This document shows, piece after piece, positions 11,477-23,267 of a stretch of 64,000 nt of DNA. Below the pieces are notes generated by a model, which was given only the letters and a program-made list of their open reading frames with translations, searched no databases and was not told where the DNA came from. Made by a program: the position numbers and the translations under genes. The stretch is from Jaltomata sinuosa. Taxonomy: Eukaryota > Streptophyta > Magnoliopsida > Solanales > Solanaceae. The DNA is taken from NCBI GenBank assembly GCA_003996215.1, contig QJPP01001815.1, positions 124,001 to 188,000 of the forward strand. Direction: 5' to 3'. The stretch's first letter is position 1, and each line of letters starts with the position of its first letter.

Positions 11477-12808
11477 ATTAATGAAGCCGATGACAACAAG
11501 AGTGTTGACGGTTTCATTAAAGCCGATGAAGCTGAGCCTATGATGCAAGGAGGTGTAGGTGCAATCCGCCTACCCCCCATGGTGGGAAATGCTATTTTTC
11601 ATGTGACTAGCACCATGCTCCACTTAATCCAAATGAAAGGTCTATTTTGTGGAGCAACACATGAAGATGCCAATCAGCATATTTGGAATTTTGTGGAGAT
11701 TTTCCAACTGTTCATCTTCCAACATATCTCCCAAGAGTCCATCCGATTGTGCTTATTCCCTTTTTCCTTGACGGGGGAAGCCACAACGCTGTTGGAAGAA
11801 TTGCCGGATGACTCTATCACATCTTGGGTCAAGTTGGTTGAGGCATTTACCTCGAGATTCTTTCCTCCATCACGAATGATGAAGCTAAGAGATGAGATTA
11901 CCAACTTTAGGCAGCTCCTGGACGAGCCTCTTTATGAAGTTTGGCTAAGATTCAAAAAGAAGCTTCTCTTGTGTCCAAATCATGAGTTGTCAAACAATGT
12001 GCTGCTACAAAGCTTCTATCGATCATTGAACTCTATGAACAAATCGGTGGCTCACAATCTTGGAGGTGGTTCCTTCATGGACTTAGAGTTTCCCATAGCC
12101 TCGACTTTGTTAGAGCGAATGACAAAGACCAATCAAGCTTGGCATACACGAGAAGCAAATGTGCCATCTTCGGGAGGACCCTCAGCCATCTTGATCAATG
12201 AAACGAGAAAAAAAAAGGAAGAGCGAGATGAGACAATGGCCAAAATGATGACACAAATTGACTTGATGGCCAAGCATGTGATGGGAGCTGGCGGTCCTAA
12301 GTCAGTAAATGTAGTGAGTACACTGGAAATCAAAGCTAGTGATGATGATCTAATGACTGTGGTTGATGGAAAGCTGTGTTTTGTGTCAGCGGGTTCTCGT
12401 CCCGGGTATTATCGCCCAAGGAAGGAGAATCAAGGTTGGATTCGAGACAAAGAAAGAGACGGAAATTGGTGGGATAGAGACAAGGATGGTGATCATTTCA
12501 ATCACCAGAGTTCGAATCCCTATATCCTTTCGAACATGGCAGAATCTCTCTATCAATCGGGCACAAGCAACCCCAGCCATTCCAAGTTAGAGGACATGTT
12601 GTCCTTAGTTCTTAAGAAGGTGGACACCACAAATACGGGAGTGAGTGAGCTAAAAAGTGAGGTCTCAACACTTCACTAAATGGTGAGCTCCCATAACACC
12701 TCGATCAAGCATCTTGAGGCCCAAATGACCCACCTCTCAAGCCAAATGAACCCGAGGATGAAAGGGACGTTGCCTAGCAACACCATCGCCAACCCAAAGA
12801 ATGATTAA
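11477..12808 (+). pseudogene. gag: Z gag (Athila-type capsid/nucleocapsid polyprotein), start lost
   Basis: Gag forms the virus-like particle that packages element RNA. The frame is open at 11540-12679 (379 codons) and resembles X gag over its length. Conserved core blocks include THEDANQHIWNFVE, LLEELPDDSITSW, FTSRFFPP, LRDEITNF and SFYRSLNSMNKSV, typical of plant retrotransposon gag domains. The frame is open upstream of 11540, and alignment with X puts the original ATG at 11477, where it now reads ATT. The ATG at 11540 is therefore a secondary start. A CAA-to-TAA type stop at 12680 is followed by about 43 more matching codons to 12808. No zinc knuckle is seen. Family is firm; function is doubtful. 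Confidence 0.85.
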
Positions 12809-12853
12809 GGATTGAGGTAGCATCGTCATGCCGCAATGTTAAATCAAGCATTG

Positions 12854-12871
12854 CTTGGGAGGCAACCCAAG
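12854..12871 (+). other. Conserved Athila post-pol hairpin
   Basis: CTTGGG-AGGCAA-CCCAAG forms a perfect 6-bp stem. It is preceded by CGTCATGCCGCAATGTTAAAT. In full-length Athila elements this block follows the end of pol, yet here it sits about 45 bp after the gag homology, marking a clean loss of pol. Confidence 0.8.
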
Positions 12872-12972
12872 TTTCTTTATTTGTTTTTAATTATCTTTTG
12901 TTATTTTTGGTGTTTTTGTAGGAATGCATGGATGGAGAAATTGAATAAGGGAATGCAAGGCAAAAAGGAGTC

Positions 12973-13240
12973 ATGCGATGCACTGTGCAGATCGCACAAG
13001 CAATTATGTGTGTCGTACAGCCTATCGCACACCACACCAGAAGACCTGAAGGAAATCTAAAAAATAAGAGGTGATGTGCACCGGGCCGCGCAGACCGCAT
13101 GAGCCCAAGTGCACGTCGCACCTCGGTCACATGATGAAACAGATGCCTGGACAAACCCAGGGGAGAAACAAAGGGGTATGTGCGATATGCCATTCGGTCC
13201 GCACCTTTCCCTAGTTCCAATCGCATGTCGTGGCACACGA
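12973..13240 (+). promoter_or_regulatory. Internal GC-rich repeat cluster of Z (first)
   Basis: Words such as TGCGATGCACTGTGC, CCGCGCAGACCGCATG, GTGCACGTCGCACC and GTGCGATATGCC resemble the GC words in the Z LTR (GTGCGACGCGCAC). They precede a TTTAAATTTTAATT stretch at about 13249 and a pyrimidine-rich leader. The promoter role is inferred from this order. Confidence 0.4.
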
Positions 13241-13293
13241 AAGATAACTTTAAATTTTAATTGACCTAACCCGTTGACCGTCCCGACCCGGAG

Positions 13294-14631
13294 ATGACCC
13301 GACCGACCTTTCTTCTTCTTTTTCTTTTAAAATTGCCTCTTCTCTTCTTTTTCCACCATCTTTCTCCACAACTCCCAAAATTCCCTCTCAAAAGTCTCTC
13401 TAAATCCCTCAAACTCTCCCAAACCCTTCTTATCCTCTCATCCAATCTTCTCCGCTACGACTCCACCATTGTCGCCATCATTATCCGGGAAGGTCTTATA
13501 GGTCACCATTGTTGGAGTTCAAAAAGATTCGATTTCCACTCTTCCCTTCATAATCTTCACTTGTGGTAAGTTCCCCGACGTTAAATAGTTGTTTTTATGA
13601 TAGTTGGGAACTCATATTGTGAAGCATGCTTTGTGGAATCGCCATGTTGATTTTGGGTGAGATCCAAAAATTTTGGGTCCCCAATTTTCAGTTGTTTTGA
13701 TAATACCTGTTAAAGTCAACTTGGTAGGGCTTTGATTTTATGAATGCATGTTGATTGGTAGCAATTTATAGCCTTAATGTTTGTGTTGGGGTAAAGTCTG
13801 AGTAACCCCCCCGTGACTAACTAATTATTTGGCCTGATGATAGATTAGGTGACATCGTTCTTTAGGGTGAATCATTATTTGTCATGAGGTTTTGATTGAT
13901 AGTTGACTATTGAGGTTGAATGTTGCTGATTGTATGCCCATGATCTTTGTTAAAAATCTAGTTGGGGTGTATGTTTTGTCACTGAAAGGGTGGTTGTTGC
14001 TATGCTTATTGGTGCCCATTGTTGCAAGAAGGGCTTGATGTTCCCAATGATAGATGGGGTAACGTCCATCTTAAGGGAAGTCGTTGAGTCCTTTCTTGCT
14101 TGTGTTTGTGTTAATGAAAATCCAGGGAAGTCTGAGTACCCAGAGGTTAAGGTCATAATCCCTTTTTCCCTTTGTTTAATGTGCTTTGGTTGTTGTATGT
14201 TACCAATTGCCAAAGCACATCTTGCTCTATGAATCACATGCATAACTCACAAGAACACAAGGAATTTAAAGTTCCAATGGTGTCATTGTGCGCTTTGCAT
14301 ATGATGCACAGATCTTGATGTGCGGGTCGCATAAGGCATTGCACCAAGTTGAAAAGAATGAGCAGGTCACTGTTCTGAGGGGCGACAGCTGGTGTGACAC
14401 GCACTTCTGATGGTGCAAATCACACCAGCGTCGCACCTCAGTTGGAAAATCCTTGTAGGTTCTGCTGGCTTATGCGATGCACACTCCTCCTAGTGTGTTT
14501 CGCATGTGGTCCGTACAAGACAACAATTACCCACTGTGTTTATCCAATCCTATGCATTTCATCCTTTGTTGTTGGCTACCTTCTTTTTAGGTTTTGTTTT
14601 CATCTTAGCTCACAATCTTCCTATGCAGAAC
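13294..14631 (+). other. Putative leader exon and intron in front of Z ORF2
   Basis: 13294-13560 is strongly pyrimidine-rich, like a plant 5' leader. It ends at a donor TTGTG|GTAAGTT (GT at 13566-13567). An acceptor CTTCCTATGCAG (AG at 14627-14628) lies three bases before the ORF2 ATG at 14632. The 1063-bp interval has no useful ORF and holds a second GC cluster (14286-14510, words like GATGTGCGGGTCGCAT). Splicing would join the leader directly to the ORF2 start. This is inferred from sequence only. Confidence 0.45.
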
Positions 14632-15711
14632 ATGTCTTCTAACAGGGGTAACATCGATAGGAGCTCACCTAGGCCAACAACTCTTTCCTCCTCCAAGCCA
14701 ACTGATAAAGGTAAAAAGAAAGTCACATCTGCTCGTGACAAAGTCTCCTAGGAGGAGAGGCTTGGGTTCGGAATGGAAGGCATGAGAGTGATCTATGATC
14801 GTGATAGGGGCAGGACTTTCAATGATGAGCAAAGCTTCAACCTGAATGCAGTGGGGGACAATCTACCAAACCTTCCCACTTAGTTTTCCAATCATCAGTG
14901 GAAACCATTTCAGGAAGTGCCCGAAACCTATTACAGGGAGCTAGTCCGAGAGTTCTTCTCCTCGTATCAGGCCTCACAGGATGCTAAAGGCCACAAAAGG
15001 GGTTGTGAGAAATTCCCTGCATTGGAATCAGTTACAGTTCGGGGAAAAGAAGTCAAGATCACTTCAGCTGCAATCAATGCCATCTATTGGAGCTATCCAG
15101 TTGAATCAACACCTGACCTCATGGAGAAGCTACTTCTCAAGCGTAAGCCTCTTGAATGGGCTTCCTCCATCATTGCTCCTGACACACATCGTTGGGCCAC
15201 TATGGGGGGTGAAATTCCCCGCCTGACCTTGTACTTCTAGGCATATGTGTGGTATGACTTTGTGCGCTCCCATCTGATACCTTCTCAAAATGACCAATAG
15301 ATAACACATGATGGAGCCATGCTGGTAGCTGCTATCATGGTAGGAAACCACATCAATGTGGGTGAGGTCATTGCATTAGTGATAAAGAGGAAATCTCAAA
15401 GGAGTGGTGATGCATTTCCCTTTTTGGCGCTAATTAGAAAACTTTGTGTGCAAGATGGTGTTCCTTTCTTCAACTGTGATACTCCTACTTTAGCCATTGG
15501 TGTATTGGATCTTGATAAGAAAACTGACCGAGATGCATCTCGATTCAAAAGGTGTAGGGAAGAAGTGTCAATGGAGGTTGAGGATGATGACGCTGATGCT
15601 GAAATACAGACCTCTCCTCCATCTCCTCTTTCTTCAGAAACACACAGACCTCCAGCCGCGGTGCCCAAGAGGCCACTGTCTAACATTAGCCTCAACGAAT
15701 TACAATCATGA
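14632..15711 (+). pseudogene. Z ORF2: putative plant transposon protein domain, broken by four TAG stops
   Basis: One unshifted frame of 360 codons starts at ATG 14632 and ends with TGA at 15709, interrupted by TAG at 14749, 14881, 15238 and 15298. The N-terminus is Ser/Lys rich (about residues 1-40). Residues about 90-290 match the pattern of the domain often annotated as putative plant transposon protein in plant Athila-like non-autonomous elements: VREFFSSYQA, VTVRGKEVKI, INAIYW, a W-rich middle, SHLIPSQND, GNHINVGEVIA and FPFLALIRKLCVQDGVPFF. The C-terminus is acidic and then Pro/Ser rich. Its biochemical role is unknown to me. There is no DDE, RT or nuclease motif, so the transposon name should not be read as transposase. 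Confidence 0.75.
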
Positions 15712-17270
15712 AAGGAAATTGGGGAAGCTATCCAATGAAATACCGGATTTGACTGAAAGGGGAATCAGGGGGGCATGAAGGAAGTTGTGAAAAATGTTCT
15801 CAATCTGCACAAACGTGTGGACGATTGTGAGAAATCTCTTAAGATACTCCATAAAGACATGGGCAAGGGCAAAGGAAAGCGCCTATGGTAGAAGCATATC
15901 TAACCACCCTGCCTCCACATCGCTCCATTCCCAGACCAATGGATGGTTTGTTTGTAGCCTATGAGGATGATGTATTGTCCGATAATGAAGATCAAGAGAA
16001 GGGTGATGATATGAGTGAAAAGACATCTGCTGTGGAAGCAACTACTGAGGATGATGATGATTACGAGTAATCCTCCAAGTAGTTCCACCCTTTGTCCCAT
16101 TGCACTATGAGCATTGAGGGCAATGCTCCTTTTATGGGGAAGGGGTGGCTTTACTTACTTGAGTTGGTGCCTGTGAGTGGGCTTGAGTCATTTTATTTAT
16201 TTTATTGCCCTTGTAGAGCCCTATTGACATTCTATTCTGCTAGATTATTTGGATGATTGTGATTTTCTTTTATGTTTTGCTTTACTTTGAGCTTATTTGT
16301 GCCCTTGCAGGGCTTGATTTTTATTGCGTTGCCGGGTTAGTCTTACATGCTCCATTGTCCTGCTACCCATGCTTTGAAAATTTGCTAAAGTCCTATGTCG
16401 AGGCTTGTTTTAAAATGAATCATGAGCGCGAAATTCGGATATCGCCTTGTTAATATTAGTTTAGAAATAAACTCCGAGGGTTTTGTTAATACCACAGTTC
16501 TTTCCCAAGGAGCAAATTTTTTGATTATTTTCTTTTTCTTTTCTTTTGTTTTTGTGTCGAACCGGGTTGGTGTTTTCCTATGATATATTGAGAGGCGACT
16601 TCCTTAAGGGAAAATGCCAAGTTTTAGTTTAAAATGACGTCCATAGTTACTTGTCTCGAAATGGGCCCACCGAAAAATTTCTCGTGGCAAATTGTTTTGA
16701 AAATAAAAGGAAGAGGGAAAATGAATTCTTAAGGAAAAGCATTCTCTTGTCATGACTTGCACACTCTCGCTTTGGCTTGATTGACTCACAAACGAGTGTG
16801 TAATGAACTCAGAATATCTTGTCAAAAATCATTTATCCCAATTGATTATGAGACTAATGAAAGAAGTCTTGTGGCATGATGCCTTTTGTGGTGAGGCTTT
16901 ACCTTGATTCTTGTGCATAAGTGTCATGTAGAACTTTCCCCGAATGTGATTCAAGGAAAAATTCTAGGTGTGACCAAGCTTAGAAGATGACCTTAGGCCC
17001 TCTTTGATAGCCACTTCACCCAAATGACTTCCCATGACATCAAATCCTAGTGAACCCCTTTGAGATTGTGATTGTTCTTTGGCACCTTGTCAACACCTTG
17101 ACCTTTTTTGGAACCTCTATCTTGGCACCCATCCTCCCTAATTGTTTGAAAATGAAATGTAGGCTAAAAGCCTAAGTTTAGAGGGGGAAACAAAAGATGA
17201 CATAGGTAAATGCCTAAGTTTGGGGGTGCATGTGATCAAACGAGGAGAAGAAAAGAAATGCACTTCAAGT
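15712..17270 (+). other. Z 3' noncoding tail with remnant purine tract
   Basis: Short ORF2-like acidic codons fade out by about 16070. The rest is T-rich noncoding sequence typical of Athila tails: GAGCATTGAGGGCAATG near 16108 and two GCCTAAGTTT(A/G)GRGGG words at about 17170-17230. The reverse complement of 62960-64000 in Y aligns with 16600-17230. The final purine tract that should abut the LTR is missing. Confidence 0.7.
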
Positions 17271-18742
17271 CTATATCCATGAATTATTGCTATGTTTTGA
17301 ATCGATTTAGAGGTTCTTATGGCCTTTATTGATGTCTATGCAGGTACTTTGGACATAAGATGAAAAACAAGGATATGGACCCAAAAAGAGCCAAAAAGGA
17401 GCTAAGTGTGAAGAGTTGACAAAAGGTAAAGAATCTGAACCAAGATGCGGTGGCTATGCGACACGCATAAGCCGAGGTGCGGTTCGCACCTCCTCCGCAT
17501 GAAGCTGCTAAAGTTGCTAAAGATTCTGCTAAGGAGTGCGGCCACTGTGCGACGCGCACATATCGTGGTGTGAAATGCACCACCTTTGCACGAAGCTCAC
17601 TAATGCTGCTGAAGTCACTGGTCGAATTGAAGCAGGTGTGTGATGCGCACATTGTGACGTGCGAACCGCACGTCACACTGCACACCTCCCGAAGGAGTAA
17701 ACTTGCCCTAATTTTATGTGATGACTAGAGGACATATAAAAGGCCATTTTAGGCTCAAATTGTATATACAACATGTTAGACCTGATTCTTGGAGAATAGT
17801 TTTTGCTTTGTAAACAATTTTTCACCTCCATTGAGTGAGGATTTTGAATCCAAAACTCTTGGTTAACAATTTGTGTGCCTAATTTAATCCTAGAACTTGA
17901 AGATTTAGCTATAATGGATGGGATGTTGACTTACCCAGATAGTATCTCTTTTTCTCTCACCATGAGTGGCTAAATTTTCTTGTCTAGGGGTGTGTTGATG
18001 ATAGGTGCTTAGCTAAAGGGTGTAGGTGTTGTTAATTCATCTTTATAATTGCTTATTTGACATGGGTATACTAATTTCACCAAGTTTTAACAATAAAATT
18101 GATGGTTGCAAACATTAGTTTACTTTACTTGACCATGTAATTGCTTGAAAGAGGATTCCATTGTTGTGGATGTGAAATTGCTAGTGGGTACTTGAGAATC
18201 CATCTAGATTTGAGGCTAGAAATAGCTCTTATCATAGGAATCTCCCATTTAAGGGTCTAAACTAGAGATAATGTGACCTCCCCAAGCATATGTTTGTTGA
18301 TTGTTGATCAATCCAATGGTGTTCTACCCGAAATCATTGGAAATGTGGATGTTGATCGAGAGATAAACATTCCACACCTATAACCAACACTACTTGTGTC
18401 AAAGAGCGAGAATAGAAGTAAATTGATGATCACCCTATCCTATAAGCAACGCCCCATCGGATGTGCATCCCTAGTCTTCTAAATCACTTGGTACACCCAT
18501 CTTTAGTTTTATTGCTTTTTGTTGAATTGTGTTAGTAGTGACAACTTTCCCAATTCCCCCATTTTTTCTACTTGTTTTAGTTTGAGCAATTACTCTCACC
18601 TTGAAATCAACTCATACAATCTCTAGTTGTCTAGGTCAGGTCCCTTGGGTACGACCCCGACATCCGTTGGGTTTATAAATTTTGTTTTGCTGCACAATCA
18701 TCGTGGCCTCCTAATTGGAGAGCACGATTTGAGAGTTCATCA
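17271..18742 (+). repeat. Z 3' LTR, first 32 bp deleted
   Basis: It aligns with 9877-11349 of the 5' LTR, 1472 against 1473 bp. The missing part is the TG end and the terminal palindrome. The right end GAGAGTTCATCA is followed by the target duplication. Confidence 0.92.
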
Positions 18743-18747
18743 CCACA
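18743..18747. repeat. Target-site duplication of Z, right copy (CCACA)
   Basis: Matches 9840-9844 exactly. Confidence 0.9.
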
Positions 18748-18798
18748 TAACATGTAATAAAGTGAGTCTTAACTCCAATTCAAAAACATAACCCATCT
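18748..18798 (-). mobile_element. Continuation of LTR H after Z
   Basis: This 51-bp piece resumes the host LTR interrupted at 9844 and stops where a new LTR begins with TGTAACACCCC. It is too short for independent classification. Confidence 0.4.
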
Positions 18799-20664
18799 TG
18801 TAACACCCCAAAATATCTAAGCTAACATTTGCACTTTAATAGATCATTAGTTGATAATAAGAACACCTTCTATATCACACTTTCTAAACTCAAACTTTTG
18901 CGATATTTAAAAATTTACTTTCCTAAAAGTATTGTGGTATTTTAGAAAATTATCTTGGAGTATTTAAGTAAACTAATATAAATATATTTATCTCATAAAC
19001 AATAGTAAATACATGAGATATTTAATATTTGGGGCAGCCAACTTTAATTTTTGGGCAGCCACCTTTTTAATTGATATATATCCATATTTGTGTATAAAAT
19101 ATTATATCTCCTCTAATTATTTCATTTTATCACTCTTAAGAAACCTCTACACACTCTTCTCACCAGATTCTCCTAGCTAATAAACCAGCAAACCTTGTTG
19201 CTTTTTGCTAAAACTCAAGGAAGCACCCTTCCTTATGGTAAGTGTACAAACTCATTTTTGGAACTGTGTAGCTATTAGTAATTTTAGAATATCTCATTGT
19301 GTAAAGGTCTATTTTGAGTGAAAAATATATTTTGGAAAGCTAACACATAGCTCTGCAACTCTTATATTTATGTCAAAAGTTTGCTTTATTTTTATGGGTT
19401 CGAATAAGGGTATGCAATACAAGGAAGTTCTACCCAAATTTTCTAATTAAGAAACCTTCTATATACTGCTGTTAGTATTTTGAACATAAATTTTTGTATG
19501 AAATATATTTTGTGATAATTCTTGACCCTTTGTAACTCTAAGACATGTACCTATGACTTTTGTGAATACTACACAGTCTAGTTTTACCATTTACCTATTC
19601 AAAGCTGAGTCACAACACAAGGATGTAGTCTGTCTAGATTTACTGTATTGAGAATTTGGTGTGATTTGCACAAACTAGGCTCACTTTTGATGTCTATCTT
19701 GTTCATTTTCGCCTGCTGAAATTATTGAATATTGAATTTGTATTTGATTATGTATTCAAGGTATTTATACTCTGGTACAAACTAAAAGAATTTATTTGAG
19801 GAAATTGACGCATTTGTTAGTCTATGATTTGAACTCTTCAAGTTGTGGTAAAACTATTTATGTGCTAAAAGTCAAGGTTTGTGTATAAACTTGAACTTGT
19901 ACTCTCATTACTTGCTAGAGTATTTTGATTATTGTCTTGAAAATTTTATTTGCTTTCTCGTGACCTTTTATCATTATATTGGTATTTTTGAATCATTGTG
20001 AGATATTCGTTAATTCATTCACTTGTACGGATTGCTAGATCATTCAGCCTTCTTGTTGGGACTTTGTCTTTTTCGTGGCAGTGACTATGTCATTGCATTG
20101 GCATCCCTCTTGATTCGTAACTATGACCATTTTGACTTTAAATTTGTGGTTCATCTTAATTATGGAAATTATCCATTTAAGTATGAACTAGAAAGCTATT
20201 TTTAACATGGTTCTTGATTCTTTTTATTATTGGGTCTCGGCCCTACTTGATACCGGGCTTCGGTTCTTCTTGATATTAGATTATGCTTGGTGTGATGGTA
20301 TAATATACATATTGGGAAAAATTTATTATTTGAAGTCTCGTGAAATAGTTATATGAGCTTTTTTGACAATTGAACTTTGAATGCCTATTTTGATACTTGT
20401 AATATATTTGTTAACTTGATTTTTATTTATATGTTACATTGAGTTGCCAATAATTTAGAAGAGAATTGAAGAAATCTATGGCTCAAAGCCCAAACTTTAT
20501 GCACCACTAAGCTTTATGCTTAATGATAGTTGTTTTCTATTGTAGGTGATTCAGGAGAATGATTAAAGATGGCCACTTGAAGTAGACTTTTTGGAGCTTT
20601 TAGAAGATCACATCTGCCTATAGGCATCTACATTTTGTAGTAATTTTGGTACTTGTACATGATC
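18799..20664 (+). mobile_element. LTR (+), 3' end displaced by element S
   Basis: It starts TGTAACACCCC, the canonical gypsy LTR start. It has a TATA-like TATAAAAT at 19093, a leader with donor TATG|GTAAGTG (GT 19238-19239), and an acceptor TTTTCTATTGTAG ending at 20545. It stops abruptly at 20664 against the S LTR. About 300 bp of terminal LTR expected from its relatives is not seen. No matching second LTR or coding region is present. Confidence 0.65.
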
Positions 20665-23267
20665 TGTCACGCCCCGAGCTTACACCCTGGACGTGACACG
20701 GTGCTTAGAGTCACAAGTGACCCCAAGCTAACCCATGGCTTGGCATAGTGCTGAGATATAGACTGAAAGATAATGCGGAAACTGAAATGTGCTAAGCTAT
20801 TCTAAAAAAATTATAACAAAATAAACTTTCATAAATGAGATACAAGAGCATTTGAAAGCTGATACAACTAACTGACTGACTGTCTAATTGTCTATGAAGC
20901 CTCTACTAACACTGACTATTGTTCTCTGGGACATGACCCCCAACTATCTCTAATCAATATATCAACTGAGAATAAATTGCTATGACTACTACTGGCTGGA
21001 GTTCCCGAATAAGGAGAACTCATCCTCAACTGCTGACTGGAAGTTGCGATCTGTCTTACCATGATCCTGGAAGCTTGCACTGAAACCTACATCATAAAAT
21101 AATGTAGCACAAGGAATGTATGTGATCAGTACTATGGAATATAATGAGCATGTGAGATAATGCACTAACTCAAAATCATGATAAAACATGTATATAATGA
21201 AATCATAGCTGAAAACCAGGCTAAGTATAGATGTCTAAGAATGCATAAGTCAAACTGTAGAATATAACCTCTTTTGCTGATGAGGGTATAAATCATATTT
21301 CTAAACTATAACTATGAGATCATGATAATTTAAGATAAGTAAAACTGTTACTAGGGGATCCATAGACTGAAAGGATGAATGATGTTTGCAAATCATGAAA
21401 TAGTGCAACTAAGCTGAAAATCATGAGTCATGCCAAAATTCATGTTTAAAATAAATCCTTAGGGAGTTTCTTCTACTGAATATGCTGAAAATACTGATAT
21501 ACTGTACTGAATGCAAGATGAAAGATATAAGCTGAGGCAATCACCAAGTATATAAACATGTGACTGTATAATACTGAACTGAACTGGATAACTGAATACA
21601 AGGTCATGCAATAATGAATATGGACTGTGGGAGCTACTATTAACCGACATATAACCATGTGAGATAAACATGGAGTTCGACGTATCATCCCCATCGAAAA
21701 GGGCCCAATATACCTTGCCAAGGTATAGAGGCTGAGAAAAGTCTGACGTGGATCCACTAAACTGACGTCCACAAGGGACAAGGGTGTCATGCCTAATCTG
21801 ATGGGTGACCCCTTTAGAACCTATGGTGGCGCCTTAGTTATGGGACTCGAGAACTTCTACTAAAGGTCTCAGCCTAAACTGATGGGTGAGCCTTCATCCC
21901 TTCGTCCTCTCAGTGCTAAGTCTACTCCCATATGAACACATAAGCAATGAATGCAAACTGAAATACTGGATAGATCAAATATTGATAAATCTAAGAATAA
22001 AACATAATGCTAAGACTAAAAGCATTCTATTCTTCTGGAAAACTACAGGCTGATAACTGGCTAGTTTCATTCTTTAAAACTGAGTGCTAGTAGACTAGGC
22101 TGAATTTTGAAGAAAAGTTACTTCATGTAAAAATACTATAATTTCATGCCAAGTTCTTGAAAAGAAAGTTATTTCATGCAGAAGATACTGTAAATCCGGC
22201 TATGTTTGTTTCATCTAAATTCCAAGGATTTTAAGAAAATATCTGTAGATCTTCATGAAATATCCCTTAAATATGTACGGGAAACATATAGTATCATGAG
22301 GAATTCAATTCTGTAAAAACATGCATATTTGGGTATGAACCCTAGAATCATAATTTATAGAAATCATAACTGAAAACTGATCTTTGGACATGAGGGTGAA
22401 ACAAGATTCTCATAGAATACCCACATACCTGATTACTGAAGAATTTCTAGGGCTGGAACTGGGGGATGAAAACTTGGAGAAGAGATTTTAAGTAAGACCC
22501 TTGAGAGACTTTCTTGCTTGAGCTTCTATGCTCTTGCTTGCTTGAAACCCTAGGTGTCTTGCCTTAGAGTTTTGAGAGAATGATTCTAGAGATTGATCGA
22601 TATTTATTTTCCTAAGTAATAACCCCCTTTGGGTGCTTAAAAGACGTGGGGAAAGACCTGAGGTAAGGAAAGGACCAAACTATCCCTAACTTAAATGCTG
22701 ATAAAAAGTGCAGAAAGTCACTGGACGACGCTTCCCACGGGCCATCGGACCCAACTGTGGGATTCAAGGGGTCAAATAGGCTCACTTATTGGTTCCCGCA
22801 CCTTGCCACCATGGGCCACCGTGTTCACCACGGGCGTCGGGGAAGCCTGTCAGAATTCCCATGCCCGTCGGCCAGCCCGTCGGATTTTTGACAACTGACA
22901 ATGCTTTACTAAAATGCCCATAACATTTTACTCCGTAATCGGATTAACGAGCGGTCAGTGGCATTGGAAAGATAATTGAAATACCTTTACTTTGGTGAAT
23001 ACTAAGACACCTAACTCTTTATATTCTAGGAGAAATGGTTATCTGAAGTTGACCTTAGTTAGAACTTACATGAAAACTTAATCGGCAGAAAGGCTTTCAA
23101 CTTAACTTTGAGCTAGAGGTTCTTTATGACTTTAATTCATATCTAATATACCTCCAAACTTAAGAAGTGCTCTTAATACTTGTATTCATAGAAAACTCAT
23201 CGATTGTGGGTCTAACCACATATAATGAACGGTTCGGATCTTAGTATAGAATGTATTGGGTGTTACA
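20665..23267 (-). mobile_element. S: 3' LTR (2.6 kb) of a chromovirus-type element
   Basis: It runs from TGTCACGCCCC to GGGTGTTACA, the same inverted termini as T. Just right of it, the minus strand reads CATTCGAGGACAAATG and then a purine-rich CCCAAGGGAGAGATA, the usual end of a Tekay/Del-type internal region. On the minus strand it has an AATAAATAT box near 22600, donor CAG|GTATGT (22427-22428), acceptor TGATGTAG (21087-21088), and GC-rich words GGGCGTCGG at 22720-22890. The left neighbour TGATC could be a target duplication, but no right copy is found. Confidence 0.75.

Larger units (their letters stand above)
9845..18742 (+). mobile_element. Z: complete non-autonomous Athila-like element with two ORFs and no pol
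   Basis: This 8.9-kb element is bounded by CCACA target duplications. Order: 5' LTR, tRNA-Asp primer site, gag, pol-deletion scar with a conserved hairpin, GC-rich clusters, a leader with a splice donor, a second ORF, a long noncoding tail, and a 3' LTR lacking its first 32 bp. The primer site, the gag and the post-pol hairpin identify the Athila lineage. Without protease, RT, RNase H or integrase it could move only with help from a related autonomous element, such as one of the X type. Confidence 0.9.

Noticed and set aside
13294..13569. 91-codon plus-strand ORF as a protein gene
   Set aside because: It is a low-complexity Leu/Ser/Pro-rich reading of a pyrimidine-rich tract; a leader function is more plausible.
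14632..15711. Z ORF2 as an env-like gene or a transposase
   Set aside because: No signal peptide or membrane segments are visible and no DDE-type motif; the conserved blocks fit the putative plant transposon protein domain.
20023..20205. 60-codon ORF in the 18799 LTR
   Set aside because: It lies in the putative LTR intron, is short, and has no similarity I recognise.
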